Assembly: GCA_013399115.1 (NCBI GenBank)
Contig: VXAA01002208.1
Coordinates: 720,828-784,827, forward strand
Direction: 5' to 3'
Source of the DNA: Anseranas semipalmata
Taxonomy: Eukaryota; Chordata; Aves; Anseriformes; Anseranatidae
Length of the DNA: 64,000 nucleotides
A program made the translations under genes and the position numbers. This document shows, one piece after another, positions 61,281 to 64,000 of this stretch. Below the pieces are notes generated by a model. The model saw only the letters and a list, made by a program, of their open reading frames with translations. It did not search any database and was not told the DNA's origin. The stretch's first letter is position 1. Each line of letters opens with the position of its first letter.

Positions 61281-64000
61281 CAAAAGCAGCGTCAAGTTGA
61301 TTTTCTCAGAGTATTCCCCAGTTACTCTGCTGTCACAGTAGCTGGCGTGACAAACACCAACGCCCTCGTACATCATTTGTACTATGGGATATCTGAAGCA
61401 ATGTTGTTTTAAGTCAGCCAATATTTACTCTGCAGTCATCTGGTTGTTGCATAGGTGTGGGAAGAGGATTGCCTTCACTTTCCATTTTAAACAATAGTGT
61501 GTGAATCAGCATCGCAGTTAAGTGTACATCAGATTAAATATATTTTCAAATGCTTTATTCTCTTCTCGAATAAAAAGAAAAACCGGTATTCTCAAAGCTC
61601 AGACTCTCTTTACAGCTCTTGTTACTTTTAAGACCAGCACAAGAGTTATTTCTTTGATTTTCATGTACGATTTGGGTCAAGAAAATGCTTCAGGCTCCTT
61701 TGCAAAAAGCAGAGAGAATATGCCGAACTCTACTGCTACATTAATTATATAACATACATTTTATGCACTTGGACTACTAACATTTGCCACGTGATAAAAA
61801 CACTTTTGTTAGCTCGGAAGTCTCTATAAAACTGCACAATTTCTAAGCTTGCAATTCAAATGCTATTTTTGTTTTGGTTCTTTCTTGAAAACTACACGTC
61901 AAAAAATGACTGATGTAAGTAACACGATATTAGTGCTTAGCTTAACAAAGAAACAGCTGCCATATATCAGCAGTTTGTTCAGCAAAGTGCTGAGGGCACT
62001 TTTTCTGCAGCCAAAAATATTAATGGCCATATATACATGTCCTGATGACTGTGTGATTCAGAGTCACTTGATTTTTTTCTTTCAGGCTTTCAGCAATCAA
62101 AGGAGGAAAAAAAAATAGGCATCTTCTGCCCTTTTATCCCACTTTCTATCTACACTTTTCAAATTACTTTGAAAATACCAAGGAAAACTATGCAACTCTA
62201 TTTGAAGAGGTAAGACAAGATTATTAAACAACTACATTGCTTACCGCAGAATCTGGTCTAATAGAAAGCAGCAGCTATTTAATAGCACACGCCCATGAAT
62301 CAGGGCAGAAAGAGAACAATAACGTATCCAATTAAAATGGATGAGAAAAAGAACAATATAATACAAAATGACTAATTTCAGAATTTAGCAAAACCAATTC
62401 CCCTATTCAGATCACACCATTAAGGTTAATAAAGACACAGCTTGTCAAGAATTCGTTTTTCAGCTGAATTTGGAAAATGACATTTAGACAAGCACATTTC
62501 TGTCAGATCTAGTTTTGCATCTTCCTTTACCACCAGTTTAAATAATCCGTCAGAAAGCACCCATCATCAGAAATAGGGATGGACCACTCGAAGCACAAAT
62601 TCAAGGGTTTTACAGAGCTTGAATTCTCATGGGGAAGAATACCCATTTACTGCTTCAGCAGTCTTCCCTGTCTTACAGGAGCTGAGACCTCCAGGGAGGT
62701 CTCTCAATCCCGACTTGCTCCCACCATGCTGGCTCATGCCCTCGCTCACACAGGGAGGGACCAGTCCCTTGCACACATCAGCCTTTGCATCCTGTTTCAG
62801 GGATGGCTCGTTACAGCTCTTGCTCTCCAGAAACCAAACTTGTGAGCTTGCTTTCTAATCCGGCGTCTGTACCGAGGCAGCTTGTTCCTCCAGCTTCACT
62901 GTCAAAGCTTGCCTCTCCACGGGTCACATCAAAGTAAGATCTTGTCATGCCAAGCCCTGCCTGTCAGGGAAAGCTCTGTTTCCAACCATCCTAGCGGAGA
63001 TCACTCTGCTTTGTACAAAGGCTCTTTGGACACCTGCACCAGCCAACAGTGTAGGAGTGAAGCAAAACCAGAGAAGCGTTCTTTTAGACAGGTCTCGCTT
63101 CAGTGGCATGACCTTCAGGCTCCTTCCCCAGCCCCTCTGTGCACTGCACACTGACACCGTTCTTGGCATGTGTTACCAGCACAATAATAATGCTGACATG
63201 TTTAACAACAGTTGGCAAAATGAGTCATCCTGCTTTGGATATTTTACCCATCCCTCTGGCTACAAATCACAAACGTTTACCTGTTCCCTGTTTGAAATTA
63301 AGGTCACCAGATGGTATGATCTGTCTCTGACAGCTCTGTTTTTTTCCTTAAAGCATTCCATATTCAGCTGAGTTTGGTTGGGGGAAGCAGAGCAGAACCC
63401 ATTCTCTTCCTACAGGCCTGTGGTGCAAAACCAGAGATTTGATTAAAACAAAGCACGGTGCTGTGATCGGCCCCGGAGCACTGCTCAGCACCCATCGGCA
63501 TTGGCTGACCCACAACACCCAGCACTTGCTCCCGTCCTGGGGTCTGAGTTTGCAGATTTTGCACCCCTCGCCCAGCCGGGATCCCCAGCCCCGCATCGCG
63601 CTGCCTCTGCGGCAGCTTTAAACACCCACTTTGACTTCACCCACAGGTTTAAGCAGGCGATTGTCAGCTCCTGTCAAAACACCAGCGCTGACGACAGCCC
63701 CATCCCTGCTCTGAGCATTTTCCTGATGCCAGAAATAGCAACTCCTGCCCCTCGAACGCAAACCCTCCTCGTCGAGCTGACGTGATGGCTCCATCAGGAA
63801 TCAGCTGAAGGCTTTCCATAACCTCGCTACTCCCCTGCGTCCCCTTCCCCCTCAGCATCTCTCTTGCAGACCTGGAAATATGCATGCATACCGGCCTTCA
63901 TTAAATATATGCATTAAATACATGCATTAAATATATGCATTTTGTGCTCCAGTGTATATATACCGTGCTCTTGTGCACCAGGGAGCTGACAGCAGCCACC
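61281..64000. other. Intergenic DNA downstream of CDR2L
   Basis: AT-rich to about 62.5 kb, then more GC-rich. No coding exon is recognised. In human the next gene is MRPL58, but nothing resembling its exons is seen here. A short tandem repeat lies near the end. Confidence 0.55.
63900..63938. repeat. 13-bp tandem repeat, three copies
   Basis: ATTAAATATATGC, ATTAAATACATGC and ATTAAATATATGC head to tail, flanked by further ATGCAT words. Confidence 0.9.

Overview
The window is vertebrate nuclear DNA, most likely from a bird. It has GT-AG spliced genes with short introns, two CpG-island promoters, and a CR1-type LINE 3' end carrying the ATTCTGTG tail repeat typical of avian genomes. The species cannot be named from the sequence. 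Three protein-coding genes are recognised by their translated exons. Their order and orientation, OTOP3 (+), HID1 (-), CDR2L (+), match the block known from human 17q25, which independently supports the calls.

Region by region: 116-5965 holds OTOP3, an otopetrin proton channel, in six coding exons. A further 5' exon could lie outside the window. A CR1 fragment sits in its last intron. 5966-10981 is the interval between the converging OTOP3 and HID1 3' ends. 10982-38906 is HID1 on the minus strand, with all 19 coding exons placed, encoding about 796 residues. Its first intron (7.4 kb) contains an isolated CpG-rich patch. 38907-41939 is the GC-rich head-to-head interval between the HID1 and CDR2L starts; it holds the HID1 island, a long pyrimidine-rich tract and the CDR2L island, which contains one undetermined base. 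41940-59315 is CDR2L in five coding exons, with a first intron of about 11.9 kb. 59316 to about 61.3 kb is its probable 3' UTR. The remainder to 64000 is non-coding DNA without a recognisable gene.

The products are not one pathway. OTOP3 is a plasma-membrane proton channel, HID1 is a Golgi-associated factor for dense-core vesicle formation, and CDR2L is a cytoplasmic coiled-coil protein. The neighbourhood is conserved synteny rather than a functional cluster.

The most unusual signals are: (1) a diverged direct repeat of about 85-105 bp containing a perfect 23-bp core, one copy in CDR2L intron 3 and one in its 3' UTR; (2) a three-stem hairpin overlapping the 3' UTR copy; (3) one extra base in HID1 exon 14 that breaks an otherwise perfectly phased 19-exon frame, probably a homopolymer error; and (4) two competing donors at HID1 exon 3, only the weaker of which keeps the frame. 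No bacterial-type system, CRISPR array, tRNA or rRNA was seen.
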